The notes beneath the pieces are model-generated. The model was not told where the DNA came from, made no database searches, and saw nothing but the letters and a program-made list of their open reading frames with translations. This document shows positions 27,587-35,563 of a DNA stretch of 64,000 nt, one piece after another (within the stretch, counting starts at the first letter, position 1; each line of letters opens with the position of its first letter). The stretch covers positions 2,976,001-3,040,000 of the forward strand of contig NZ_CP018760.1 in the NCBI RefSeq assembly GCF_001913155.1, read 5' to 3'. The position numbers were made by a program, and so were the translations under genes. This DNA comes from Maribacter hydrothermalis (lineage in GTDB: Bacteria; Bacteroidota; Bacteroidia; Flavobacteriales; Flavobacteriaceae).

Positions 27587-28608
27587 GTTTCAACGTCTTC
27601 CTTAGATGATGTATTTAGTTCTGCTAACTCCCCTTCGTACTGAGTTTCTTCTGTTCGGGCGTCATAGCCTTGCTCTCTTAAATAGCGTGAAAAAATTTCT
27701 GAGTACCCGTGTGTACAAATGATTTTTTCAGCTTCAGTTTCTTTAATACTTTTTAATAATCCTTGCCAATCGCAGTGATCGCTTAGTACAAAACCTTTAT
27801 CAACAGCACGTCTTCTTCTAGCGCCCCTAAACGTCATCCATCCACTTGCCGAACCTGTTACAAAAGGTACCATTTTTCGAATCCAACTGCTACCATGAGC
27901 ACTGGGCGGTGCTAAAACAATATTACCTACTAAGTCTTTTTTGTTCGTCTCTTTGGTGATTAGTGTAGTCTCGGGAAAATTAATGATTGGACGTAAAACA
28001 TTGGTCATATTTTCTATGGCTCCATGAGTGTATATTTTTCCGATGTCGGTATCTAAATATTTTAAAAGCCGTTGTGCTTTACCAAGTGAGTAGCCAAAGA
28101 GTATAGAAGTCTTTTGTTCTTCTTTATTTTCTTTCCACCATAGATTAATATTTTCAAAGACCTCTTTTTGGGGGATCCACTTAAAAGCTGGTAAGCCAAA
28201 GGTACACTCCGTAATAAAAGTATGGCATTTAATAGGTTCGTAAGGGGTAGATATACCATCATTTTCAACTTTGTAATCTCCGGAAAACACCCAAACTTCT
28301 CCTTTGTGTTCTACTCTAATTTGCGATGACCCAATAATATGACCTGCGGGATGTAAACTAAATTTTACATTGTTGATTTTAAATGTTTCGCCCCATTTTT
28401 TCCCAGAAACATTAATGTTACCCAGACGATGCGATATTATTGGAACATTATTATGATGGGTAATATATTGTTTATGACCATAGCGGCTATGGTCTGCATG
28501 GCCATGCGAAATTATGGCGTTATCTACAGGTTTCCATGGGTCTAGATAGACTTTTGCAGCGCTGCAGTAAATTCCTTTTTCTGTAAATTCTAAAAGCGGA
28601 TTTGGCAT
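27583..28608 (-). CDS. Ligase-associated DNA damage response exonuclease (MBL/beta-CASP)
   Basis: 341-residue metallo-beta-lactamase-fold nuclease related to SNM1. The metal motif ISHGHADHSRYG is near residue 35, followed by LHPAGHIIGSSQI, VFSGDYK and a C-terminal FVLSDHCDW and CTHGYSE typical of the beta-CASP family. First gene of the repair operon with the ATP-dependent ligase. It presumably processes DNA ends before ligation. Confidence 0.92.
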   Translation of the reverse strand: MPNPLLEFTEKGIYCSAAKVYLDPWKPVDNAIISHGHADHSRYGHKQYITHHNNVPIISHRLGNINVSGKKWGETFKINNVKFSLHPAGHIIGSSQIRVEHKGEVWVFSGDYKVENDGISTPYEPIKCHTFITECTFGLPAFKWIPQKEVFENINLWWKENKEEQKTSILFGYSLGKAQRLLKYLDTDIGKIYTHGAIENMTNVLRPIINFPETTLITKETNKKDLVGNIVLAPPSAHGSSWIRKMVPFVTGSASGWMTFRGARRRRAVDKGFVLSDHCDWQGLLKSIKETEAEKIICTHGYSEIFSRYLREQGYDARTEETQYEGELAELNTSSKEDVET

Positions 28609-29007
28609 GATATTTAATGTGATGGACTCTTCTCAAAATTAGTAGAGTTAACTGAAAATGTATTCTTTAAAAAAATATATAATTACTCCAAAACATGATG
28701 TAATGTAACTATTTTAAAATTTACCTAGCCCAATTAACCATCACTCAGAAATATCTTTACAAAAGCTACTTTAGATAAATTGTGGGTAGGTGTTAAGAGT
28801 AGTTAACCGTGTATGTTTGTTATGGACAATGCAAAAAAAATGGTGTAAACCCTCAACCTTTGAATTAATAATGCCAACGCTAAATCAGCACATTCGTTTT
28901 TTCCAACGCTTATGCAAACACTTAAAAAAATAAAATAAGTTTTTCCGACAACACGCTACTCCAAAATAGGTATTTGAATATTTTATTATCTTAGTAGTAG
29001 AATTTTT
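28609..29007. other. 399-base gap before the copper remnant block
   Basis: AT-rich region between the exonuclease gene and the decayed copper block. I see no gene, terminator or insertion sequence end that I can support. Confidence 0.35.
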
Positions 29008-29374
29008 ATGAAGAACAAATCGCACATATTAGTTCTATTTTTAATGCAAATGGTTATTACGACTAGTACAGCAATTGCGTGCGGAAAATCCTCTGAAAAA
29101 GAAAAAATGGAGGAAACACCCTGTTCAAAACAAGACAACAAAACCGAAAAAACCGTGTTGCGATAAGGGAGAAAAAGATGATGATTGTTGCGGTGGAGCT
29201 TGTGGTAATACATCTTGTCATTGTCTAAGTTCTGTAAATTCAACAGTGCCGTTTAAAGACTTTCAGTTAGAATTATCCAATAATTTTAAACTTTTGGTAA
29301 ACGAATGGAGTTGCGCTCAAAACAAACCAAAACCAGTTTACATTTGCATTTGGCAACCGCTAAAAATAAGCTAA
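29008..29374 (+). pseudogene. Frameshifted small Cys-rich secreted protein (metal block)
   Basis: From ATG 29008 the frame gives a signal peptide (MKNKSHILVLFLMQMVITT..., cleavage near TAIA-C) and runs to a stop at 29164. The +1 frame then continues as KPCCDKGEKDDDCCGGACG, SCHC and the conserved tail VYICIWQPLKIS, ending at 29374. The joined product of about 120 residues matches a flavobacterial secreted Cys-rich family usually found next to copper genes. The slip is likely at the A6 run 29147-29152. A sequencing error is possible, but the downstream genes are also broken. Confidence 0.7.
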
Positions 29375-29411
29375 AACCTTTTTTGACAGCTGTAGCTTTG
29401 TCTATTTCGAT

Positions 29412-29436
29412 ACAAGCCAAAGGCTTGTGCTTTTTA
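29412..29436 (+). terminator. Rho-independent terminator
   Basis: ACAAGCC (29412-29418) pairs with GGCTTGT (29422-29428) around AAA and is followed by GCTTTTT. It lies 37 bases after the Cys-rich pseudogene. Confidence 0.75.
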
Positions 29437-29466
29437 GCTTTTTATAATAATATTAAATTTGAGAAA

Positions 29467-29820
29467 ATGAAATCATTAAAATATTTAATGGTAGCAATTT
29501 GCGCAGTTAGAAATGGGTAAACTTTGAATTGACGTTCTTATTGCATGGATAAATTTTGGATAAATTAAAAACAGACGCTCAAAAAATAACGGACATAAAT
29601 GATACAAGAGAGCAAAGGCATTATTTCACTTCTCTTTTAAAGAATAGGTATGAAGATCAGAAAATATCGGAACAAGAAACGCCAATAAACTTTCAATTTA
29701 TCTAATGGCAGATAATGGTAAAGGAACAAATTGGTTGAGCAAATAAGAAACTATAAAAATCCTAACTACGGTTCGCAAATGTTGAGTTGTGGTAAAACGA
29801 TAGAAACACTTAATAAATAA
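29467..29820 (+). pseudogene. Remnant of a DUF3347 (copper-associated periplasmic) protein
   Basis: The ATG at 29467 opens a signal-like MKSLKYLMVAICAV, then the frame collapses. Downstream pieces read KTDAQKITDINDTREQRHYF, then SEQETPINFQF*, then MADNGKGTNWLSK* and, after another frameshift, KNPNYGSQMLSCGKTIETLN ending at 29820. These match the DUF3347 domain of copper-efflux adaptor-like proteins (MADNGKG...WLS...NPYYG..ML.CG). At least three disruptions and an internal deletion. Confidence 0.6.
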
Positions 29821-29831
29821 AAAACACAGTT

Positions 29832-30311
29832 ATGGAAAATTCAGAAACACATAAGAATAATAAATACACAACATTTTTTCTAATGTTAGGATGCTCATTT
29901 TTAGCAATGTACATCACAATGTATTTAAACACCTATGCAATCGACCACGTATATTTTAGCTTGACACGATTTTATATGACGTGTTTGGGCATTTCGACAA
30001 TGGCAGTAATTATGTGGTTTTTTATGCGAAATATGTATAAAAACAAGAAAAAAAATATCGCAATTCTGTTAGGCAGTCTTGTACTTTTTAGCTCCGCCCT
30101 ATTTCTTGTCCGCATTCAAAAACCAATAGTTGGCGATATTTTGTGGATGGAGGCTATGATACCCCATCACTCGATTGCAATATTAACAAGTGAGCGAGCT
30201 GATATTAAAGACCCAGAAGTAAAAAAACTGGCAGAAGATATTATTAAAGCTCAAAGAAAAGAAATTGAGGAAATGAAAGCAATGATAAAACGATTGGAAA
30301 ATGAAAAATAA
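29832..30311 (+). CDS. DUF305 family membrane protein
   Basis: 159 residues. Three membrane helices (about residues 15-32, 44-66 and 75-92) are followed by a DUF305 domain containing WMEAMIPHHSIAIL, SERADIKDPEVKKLAEDI and a lysine/glutamate-rich helix. DUF305 proteins are often carried with copper and silver resistance genes; the paired His of the MIPHHS motif suggests metal binding. It appears intact although both neighbours are broken. Its stop overlaps the start of the multicopper oxidase stub by 11 bases. Confidence 0.88.
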   Translation: MENSETHKNNKYTTFFLMLGCSFLAMYITMYLNTYAIDHVYFSLTRFYMTCLGISTMAVIMWFFMRNMYKNKKKNIAILLGSLVLFSSALFLVRIQKPIVGDILWMEAMIPHHSIAILTSERADIKDPEVKKLAEDIIKAQRKEIEEMKAMIKRLENEK

Positions 30312-30503
30312 CAGCTTAATAAGCATCATTTTTACTATTGTTCATTGCAAGAAAAATTTCAGCTCAAAATAGTGTAAAATATAAATTAACGGTTACGGAC
30401 ACTATAGTCAACTATTCAGGAGAAGAGAAAAAGAACGAATACGGTAAACGGACAAATACCGATGCCAACATTAATCTTTACCTAGGGCGATATTGTTAAA
30501 ATT
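30301..30503 (+). pseudogene. N-terminal stub of a multicopper oxidase
   Basis: The frame opens MKNNSLISIIFTIV at 30301. After a frameshift it reads KISAQNSVKYKLTVTDT and IVNYSGEEK, and after another VNGQIPMPTLIFT*GDIVKI. This is the beginning of the first cupredoxin domain of CopA/CueO-type oxidases (VNGQIP.PTL.F..GD). Everything downstream of residue about 65 is missing. It would have been translationally coupled to the DUF305 gene. Confidence 0.72.
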
Positions 30504-30808
30504 GGCTCTTACATAAACCTCAAGGTTAGCGTGTGTTTATAAGCTAAGTTTCATGCACAAGACCTATATGTTTGTTTAAGTTGTTGCGCTTTTTATTTAC
30601 GCGATAATAAAGAACTTTATGCCAAGACCTGTCTCTAATTATTAACGCTGTACTATTTCCAATGCTTCGCCGTCGTACTCTAAGGTATTTTACTAAAGTT
30701 TTTGAACTAATTTAATATCGAATACAGTTCGTTTACTTGGGCTTTTAATCGGATTTTGACATTTATCAAATTAATAATTGAGAAGTCAATTTATATACAT
30801 GCTCTTCA
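30504..30808. other. Gap after the multicopper oxidase stub
   Basis: 305 bases that presumably include the deletion junction of the copper block. I find no continuation of the oxidase and no transposase remnant that I can identify. Confidence 0.35.
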
Positions 30809-32371
30809 ATGAATATTCTTAATAAGAAAAGGAAAAAATATCTACTCGTTTTTATTGGCCTAGTCCTATTTATTTTTGTGGCATTTTCTTTTATTCAGTC
30901 CTATATTGAAACTAGGATAGACAATTTTTTATCTTCAGAATTGCCGAAGAATATAGATTTTAAATACACTGATTTAGAATTTAGTTTTTTAAATAGTAGC
31001 TTAACTTTAAGCACTATTTCTGCTAAAAACTATCAAGAATCGAAAACTGTAATTTTAAATATAGATAGGTTAGGAGTATTGGGTTTTAATTACTGGCAGT
31101 TTCTTATCAATAAAAAAATTAAAATTGATAGTATTGTTTTAGAAAAACCAGATTTAGATTATAACATTGACGAAAGTTATGTGAAAACCAAATTAAAAAA
31201 TGATACGTCTTTAAGTAGTTTCGATAAGGAGGTTTTAATTGAAGAGATTCTTATAAACAATGGTAGTTTATTATTAAAAAAGTCTGATAGTACTCAATTT
31301 AGCATAAATAATTTTAATTTTTTATTAGAAAACGTTCAACTAGATTCAATTTCCATACAGAATAAAATTCCATTTAAATACGAAGATTATAAAATTGCTT
31401 CTCAAGACATTTATGTAAATCTGGGATTATATGAAGCTATGACAATAGATAGCTTAACAATAGCTAAGAACGTTTTGGAGCTTAAGCAGCTGACCATGAA
31501 TTCCAAATATAGTAGAAAGGAGCTATCTACGGTAATAGAAAAAGAACGTGATCATGTAAGTTTAAATATAGAACACATATTATTTAATCAAATTGATTTT
31601 GGTTTTGAAGAAGAACGATTTATTTTTAATGCAAGTTCAAGTAAAATTGATTACCCTATAGCCGCAATTTATAGGGATAAATTGGTTAATGATGATTTAA
31701 CCGAAAAAGCATTATATAGCAAAATTTTGCGGGAACTACCCATTGCTATTTCAATTTCCGAAATTGAAATAGCTAATGGTCAATTAACATATGAAGAATT
31801 AGTCAATATAGATACCAAAGCTGGTCTTCTTTTCTTTGATGAAATTGATGCTAAAATTAAAAATCTATCAAATTATGTAGTTGAAAATATGGAAACTACA
31901 ATTGAAGCTAGCGCATTATTCATGCAAGATTCTCGTATGACTTTAAATTGGAGTTTTGATGTCAATAATACGGACGATTCATTTTTAGCTTCTGGGACTT
32001 TTGAAAATTTTGATGCGCAAACGTTAAATCAATTTTTAGAATCAAATGCTAATTTAAGGGCTAAAGGCCATGTGGATAAACTTTTTTTTACTGTAAGTGG
32101 TAACCCATTCAATTCAAAAGGCGACATGAGAATGAAGTATGAAAATTTTGAACTTTTAATTTTAAAAAATAATAGACTTGTAATTAATAAATTTCTAACA
32201 ACTATTGGAAATATTTTTATAAAGAAAGATTCTAAAACTGATGAACAAGGATATCGGTATGGAAAAATAGAGGTAGAACGAGACGTAACAAAATCATTCT
32301 TTAACTACTTGTGGTTAAACGTTCGCAGTGGTATTGGTAATACTTTAACTGGAAATGGTAAAAAGGAATAA
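30809..32371 (+). CDS. AsmA/DUF748-like envelope protein, large
   Basis: 520 residues. One N-terminal membrane anchor (about 11-33) is followed by a long, beta-rich periplasmic region with features of AsmA-like repeats, such as LTLSTISAKNYQES and FLINKKIKIDSIVLEKPDLDYN near the start, and a glycine-asparagine C-terminus. AsmA-like proteins are implicated in lipid movement or outer membrane maintenance; a role here is inference. It precedes the DUF748 gene by seven bases if that starts at 32379. Confidence 0.6.
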   Translation: MNILNKKRKKYLLVFIGLVLFIFVAFSFIQSYIETRIDNFLSSELPKNIDFKYTDLEFSFLNSSLTLSTISAKNYQESKTVILNIDRLGVLGFNYWQFLINKKIKIDSIVLEKPDLDYNIDESYVKTKLKNDTSLSSFDKEVLIEEILINNGSLLLKKSDSTQFSINNFNFLLENVQLDSISIQNKIPFKYEDYKIASQDIYVNLGLYEAMTIDSLTIAKNVLELKQLTMNSKYSRKELSTVIEKERDHVSLNIEHILFNQIDFGFEEERFIFNASSSKIDYPIAAIYRDKLVNDDLTEKALYSKILRELPIAISISEIEIANGQLTYEELVNIDTKAGLLFFDEIDAKIKNLSNYVVENMETTIEASALFMQDSRMTLNWSFDVNNTDDSFLASGTFENFDAQTLNQFLESNANLRAKGHVDKLFFTVSGNPFNSKGDMRMKYENFELLILKNNRLVINKFLTTIGNIFIKKDSKTDEQGYRYGKIEVERDVTKSFFNYLWLNVRSGIGNTLTGNGKKE

Positions 32372-32378
32372 AAATAGA

Positions 32379-33482
32379 ATGAAAGTTAAGACCAAAAAAG
32401 CTGGCATTAGAAAAAAACGATTTGTTTTTCCAATACTTATAATTGTCTTTTTATTGGTAGCAAGGTTGTTATTGCCTTATGTGGTTAAAAATTATGTTAA
32501 TGGGGTATTGGCAGATATTCCTGGTTATTATGGGGAAGTTGGCGATATTGACCTATCTGTATTTAGAGGTGCCTATGTTATAAAAAATCTTTTTTTAAAT
32601 AAAAAAGATGCAGGTTCTGAGGTTCCATTTATAGCTATTGAACGAACGGATATTTCAGTAGCTTGGAAAGCACTGTTTAATGGAAAAGTGGTAAGTGAAA
32701 TAGAAATGATAAGACCACAAATAATTTATGTATTCGAGGATCAACAGCAAAACAAAATAGAAGATACCGATATAGAAGATTGGTCAAAAGCACTCACTGA
32801 TCTAGTGCCTATAGAAATTAATAATTTAAAAATTACAAATGGAAAAGCTGCTTTTGTTCAGCTAAATGCAGCCCCTAATATAGATTTAAATCTTAATAAC
32901 ATAAATTTGGAAGCCTTAAATCTAAGAAATGTTGTTCGGGTCGAAAAAGAATTGCCTTCGTCATTAAGTGCTACAGCCACATCAATTGGCAATGGTAATG
33001 TTAAGTTAGAAGGGAAAATGGATTTGGTTAAGGAAATTCCTGATATGGATATTTCATTTTCATTAGAGCACGCAAATATTGTATCGTTCAATGACTTTAC
33101 AAATCATTATGCCGGTATTGATTTTTCTTCGGGCGAATTTAACTTATATAGTGAAGTAGCAATAGCCAATGGATTTTTAACGGGTTACCTAAAACCACTT
33201 TTAAAAGACTCTAAGCTCATAAGTAAAGAAGATAAGTTCTTTGAAAAACTATGGGAAGGTTTTGTTGGCTTTTTCAAATTCGTTTTAAAAAACCAAAAGA
33301 ATAATACTTTAGCTACAAAAGTTCCTATTGAAGGTGACTTAAATAAAGTAGAGGGCAAAATTTGGACCACTATTTTTAACGTTTTTAAAAATGCTTGGAT
33401 AGCTGCTTATACAGGAACGGTAGATGATGAAGTGGAATATGAAGATGCAGAGAAGCGCAGTGAAAAAAATAATAAAAAATAA
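32379..33482 (+). CDS. DUF748 domain envelope protein
   Basis: About 367 residues. A basic N-terminus and one membrane helix (about 14-32) are followed by DUF748/AsmA-type features: GYYGEVGDIDLSVFRGAY, KVVSEIEMIRPQIIYVFE, IEINNLKITNGKAAF, and a late helix-rich FVGFFKFVLKN. An in-frame ATG at 32355 overlaps the upstream gene; I prefer 32379. Forms an operon with the 30809 gene and the ArsC-like gene. Confidence 0.72.
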   Translation: MKVKTKKAGIRKKRFVFPILIIVFLLVARLLLPYVVKNYVNGVLADIPGYYGEVGDIDLSVFRGAYVIKNLFLNKKDAGSEVPFIAIERTDISVAWKALFNGKVVSEIEMIRPQIIYVFEDQQQNKIEDTDIEDWSKALTDLVPIEINNLKITNGKAAFVQLNAAPNIDLNLNNINLEALNLRNVVRVEKELPSSLSATATSIGNGNVKLEGKMDLVKEIPDMDISFSLEHANIVSFNDFTNHYAGIDFSSGEFNLYSEVAIANGFLTGYLKPLLKDSKLISKEDKFFEKLWEGFVGFFKFVLKNQKNNTLATKVPIEGDLNKVEGKIWTTIFNVFKNAWIAAYTGTVDDEVEYEDAEKRSEKNNKK

Positions 33483-33498
33483 TTTTAAAGCAATTTAT

Positions 33499-33894
33499 AT
33501 GGGAGTAATAGCTAAAAATAAAAGGAAAATTATACTGTACTACAATTCTGAAAGTTCAATAGGAAAGCAAACGTTGGCCTATGTAACATCTTCAGAAAAA
33601 GATATCTTAAGTGTAGACATTTCAAAAACAAAGGTAACTGGTACGCAGTGGGCCGAAATTGCTAATGGGTTGAACATAAATATTTCAGATTTAATTAATA
33701 CAAATCACCCAGATTTTGTAAACATTTATGGTAAAGAACCAATAGAAATGGAAGAAGAAGATTGGTTAAAAATTTTAGAAAAAGAACCAAATGTTTTGGC
33801 ATATCCGATAATTATAAAAGGTAATAGATACGTACAACTAAAATCCCCATCAAACTTTTTAAAGTATATAGATAGTTTTAATGAAAATGTGTAG
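33499..33894 (+). CDS. ArsC/Spx-like protein lacking the catalytic cysteine
   Basis: 131 residues with the ArsC thioredoxin-like layout: KRKIILYYNSESSIGKQTLAY strand-helix start, TGTQWAEIANGLN, INTNHPDF, EEDWLKILEKEPNVLAYPII and RYVQLKSPSNFLKY. There is no cysteine at the usual N-terminal active-site position (YNSESS replaces the Cys-containing loop), nor anywhere else in the chain, so it cannot be a classical arsenate reductase. ATG 33499 is chosen over upstream ATGs that overlap the DUF748 gene. Role unknown. Confidence 0.7.
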   Translation: MGVIAKNKRKIILYYNSESSIGKQTLAYVTSSEKDILSVDISKTKVTGTQWAEIANGLNINISDLINTNHPDFVNIYGKEPIEMEEEDWLKILEKEPNVLAYPIIIKGNRYVQLKSPSNFLKYIDSFNENV

Positions 33895-34127
33895 TTTTTT
33901 TAACATCAATAAACTTTTCTTTTAGAGCAATTAACTTTTTAATTCTCTCCTATTTTAGAGTAGTTAACAATAGGGAAATTTTTGAAACTATATTTTTTTA
34001 AAACCTAAGGTTAATGCCTAAAAAAGTTTTTAATATGATATTTAAAACTATTGGATAGTACAATTAAAAAATACTGTTCTTGGAGAATGCTCAAGTAAGA
34101 ATCTAGACACTTAATAACGTATTACAA

Positions 34128-34529
34128 ATGAGAGTTATAAAAACTGCAAAACCATTTATTTTTTTGGTTGATGATGATTACGATGATCGACAATTGTTTT
34201 CTGAAGCTCTTGAAGCTATTAAAATGGATTATAGAATTACCACTTTTACCAATGGTGTTGATTTAATGGCAAATTTAATAGACCCTTCTACGGAATTGCC
34301 TAATTATATATTTTTAGATTTAAATATGCCTTTAATGAATGGGGAGGAATGCTTAGATGATATTAGAGGAGAACTAAACTTTGCGAACATTCGTGTTATT
34401 ATTTATTCCGGATATTATGATGAAGAAGAAGTGAATCGTTTATTAAATAAAGGAGCAGACCAATATTTGCAAAAACCTAAATCTTTTAAAGAATTAAAAA
34501 TACAGATAGAAAATTGTTTTAGCGCATAG
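34128..34529 (+). CDS. Single-domain response regulator (CheY/Rcp1-like)
   Basis: 133 residues, receiver domain only. Acidic triad D15-D17 (VDDDYDD), phospho-acceptor Asp64 in FLDLNMP, switch Ser94 (IIYSG) and Lys116 (LQKP). With no output domain, it probably works by phosphotransfer or protein contact, as in Rcp1-type partners of PAS/phytochrome kinases. No kinase is adjacent. It is similar in design to the regulator at 42365-42814. Confidence 0.88.
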   Translation: MRVIKTAKPFIFLVDDDYDDRQLFSEALEAIKMDYRITTFTNGVDLMANLIDPSTELPNYIFLDLNMPLMNGEECLDDIRGELNFANIRVIIYSGYYDEEEVNRLLNKGADQYLQKPKSFKELKIQIENCFSA

Positions 34530-34941
34530 AATAATAACTACTAAATGGTGCTTCAATAATTTTTACATAGTTATTAAAAGTGCTTTTAAATTCATATTGA
34601 ACCCAAATTCTATAGTATTAATGTTTTCTCATAAATGTTTATAGAAGATTAATGAAAAATTTGTAATATACTTTATGGCATGTACGCATAGTGAAGTATT
34701 TAAATCTCATTGATATTAGCGGTTGCTGTTTTTTCTTTTATCAACCATTATACTATTGTTAAACCAATTAGTATTTATACATGCCCATGCCACAGAGTTG
34801 AACGAAATTTTAAGTGTGGTCTTTTACGATATTAAACAGGTGACCGTGACATTAAATTTAACGTTTTAAAAATCTTTTGTCTTCAGGAAGCTTAAGTCAA
34901 ATTTTTTATGCCACTTACCGATATCAGCTTCTACTATAATT
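34530..34941. other. 412-base gap
   Basis: AT-rich sequence between the response regulator and the HExxH protein gene; no gene, RNA or terminator that I can support. Confidence 0.35.
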
Positions 34942-35553
34942 ATGAAAATATATATTAAAATCATTTTACTATTACTTATGGCGAAAACACCAGCATTTTC
35001 ACAGAATGTTATTCCAGAATCCATTAAAGACGAAATAAAAATTGCCTTAACCTATTATCCAAACCTTCAAAATAATCCTATTGAATTTAAATTTCGGAAA
35101 AATATAAAAAAGTCAACTATGCTTGCCCAACCTGATTTTTGGAGTTTGTTCAAGTCTAAAAAAAAGAGAAAGTATAAAGTATTAATAAGCGAAAAAATTG
35201 TTATTGCGGGCAATGCGTTTGCCACCAAGGATATTCCGAAAGATGTTATGATTGGATGGATTGGACATGAACTGGGGCATATTGTTGATTATAAAAATAG
35301 AAGCAGTTTAAATTTAATTTGGTTTGGGATAAAATATACTTTTTCTGATAGCTACATTAAGGAAGCGGAACGAGCAGCAGACACACATGCCGTTAATCAC
35401 GGCATGGAAAGCTATATATTGGCTACAAAGAATTTTATTCTTAATAATGCCGATATTAACGAGTCGTATAAATTAAGAATTCGAAAATACTACTTGTCAC
35501 CAGAAGAAATTATGGTACTAATAAATGAAAGAAACAAAGCCGAAAAAGAATAG
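34942..35553 (+). CDS. Secreted zincin-like protein with HELGH motif
   Basis: 203 residues with a signal peptide (about 1-20, ending AFSQ). The motif IGWIGHELGHIVDYKN near residue 113 is a HExxH zinc site, with a downstream Glu-Ala-Asp block (EAERAADTHAVNHG) that could supply the third ligand. It resembles M48-like or minigluzincin proteases but is short. It converges on the GH3-type gene with ten bases between stops. Substrate unknown. Confidence 0.75.
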   Translation: MKIYIKIILLLLMAKTPAFSQNVIPESIKDEIKIALTYYPNLQNNPIEFKFRKNIKKSTMLAQPDFWSLFKSKKKRKYKVLISEKIVIAGNAFATKDIPKDVMIGWIGHELGHIVDYKNRSSLNLIWFGIKYTFSDSYIKEAERAADTHAVNHGMESYILATKNFILNNADINESYKLRIRKYYLSPEEIMVLINERNKAEKE

Positions 35554-35563
35554 GGCGTTAAAG

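Noticed and set aside
29305..29520. 71-codon open frame on the plus strand
   Set aside because: Runs across the end of the Cys-rich pseudogene, a strong terminator and the start of the DUF3347 remnant; not a coherent protein.
33499..33894. Annotation as arsenate reductase
   Set aside because: The catalytic cysteine is missing.
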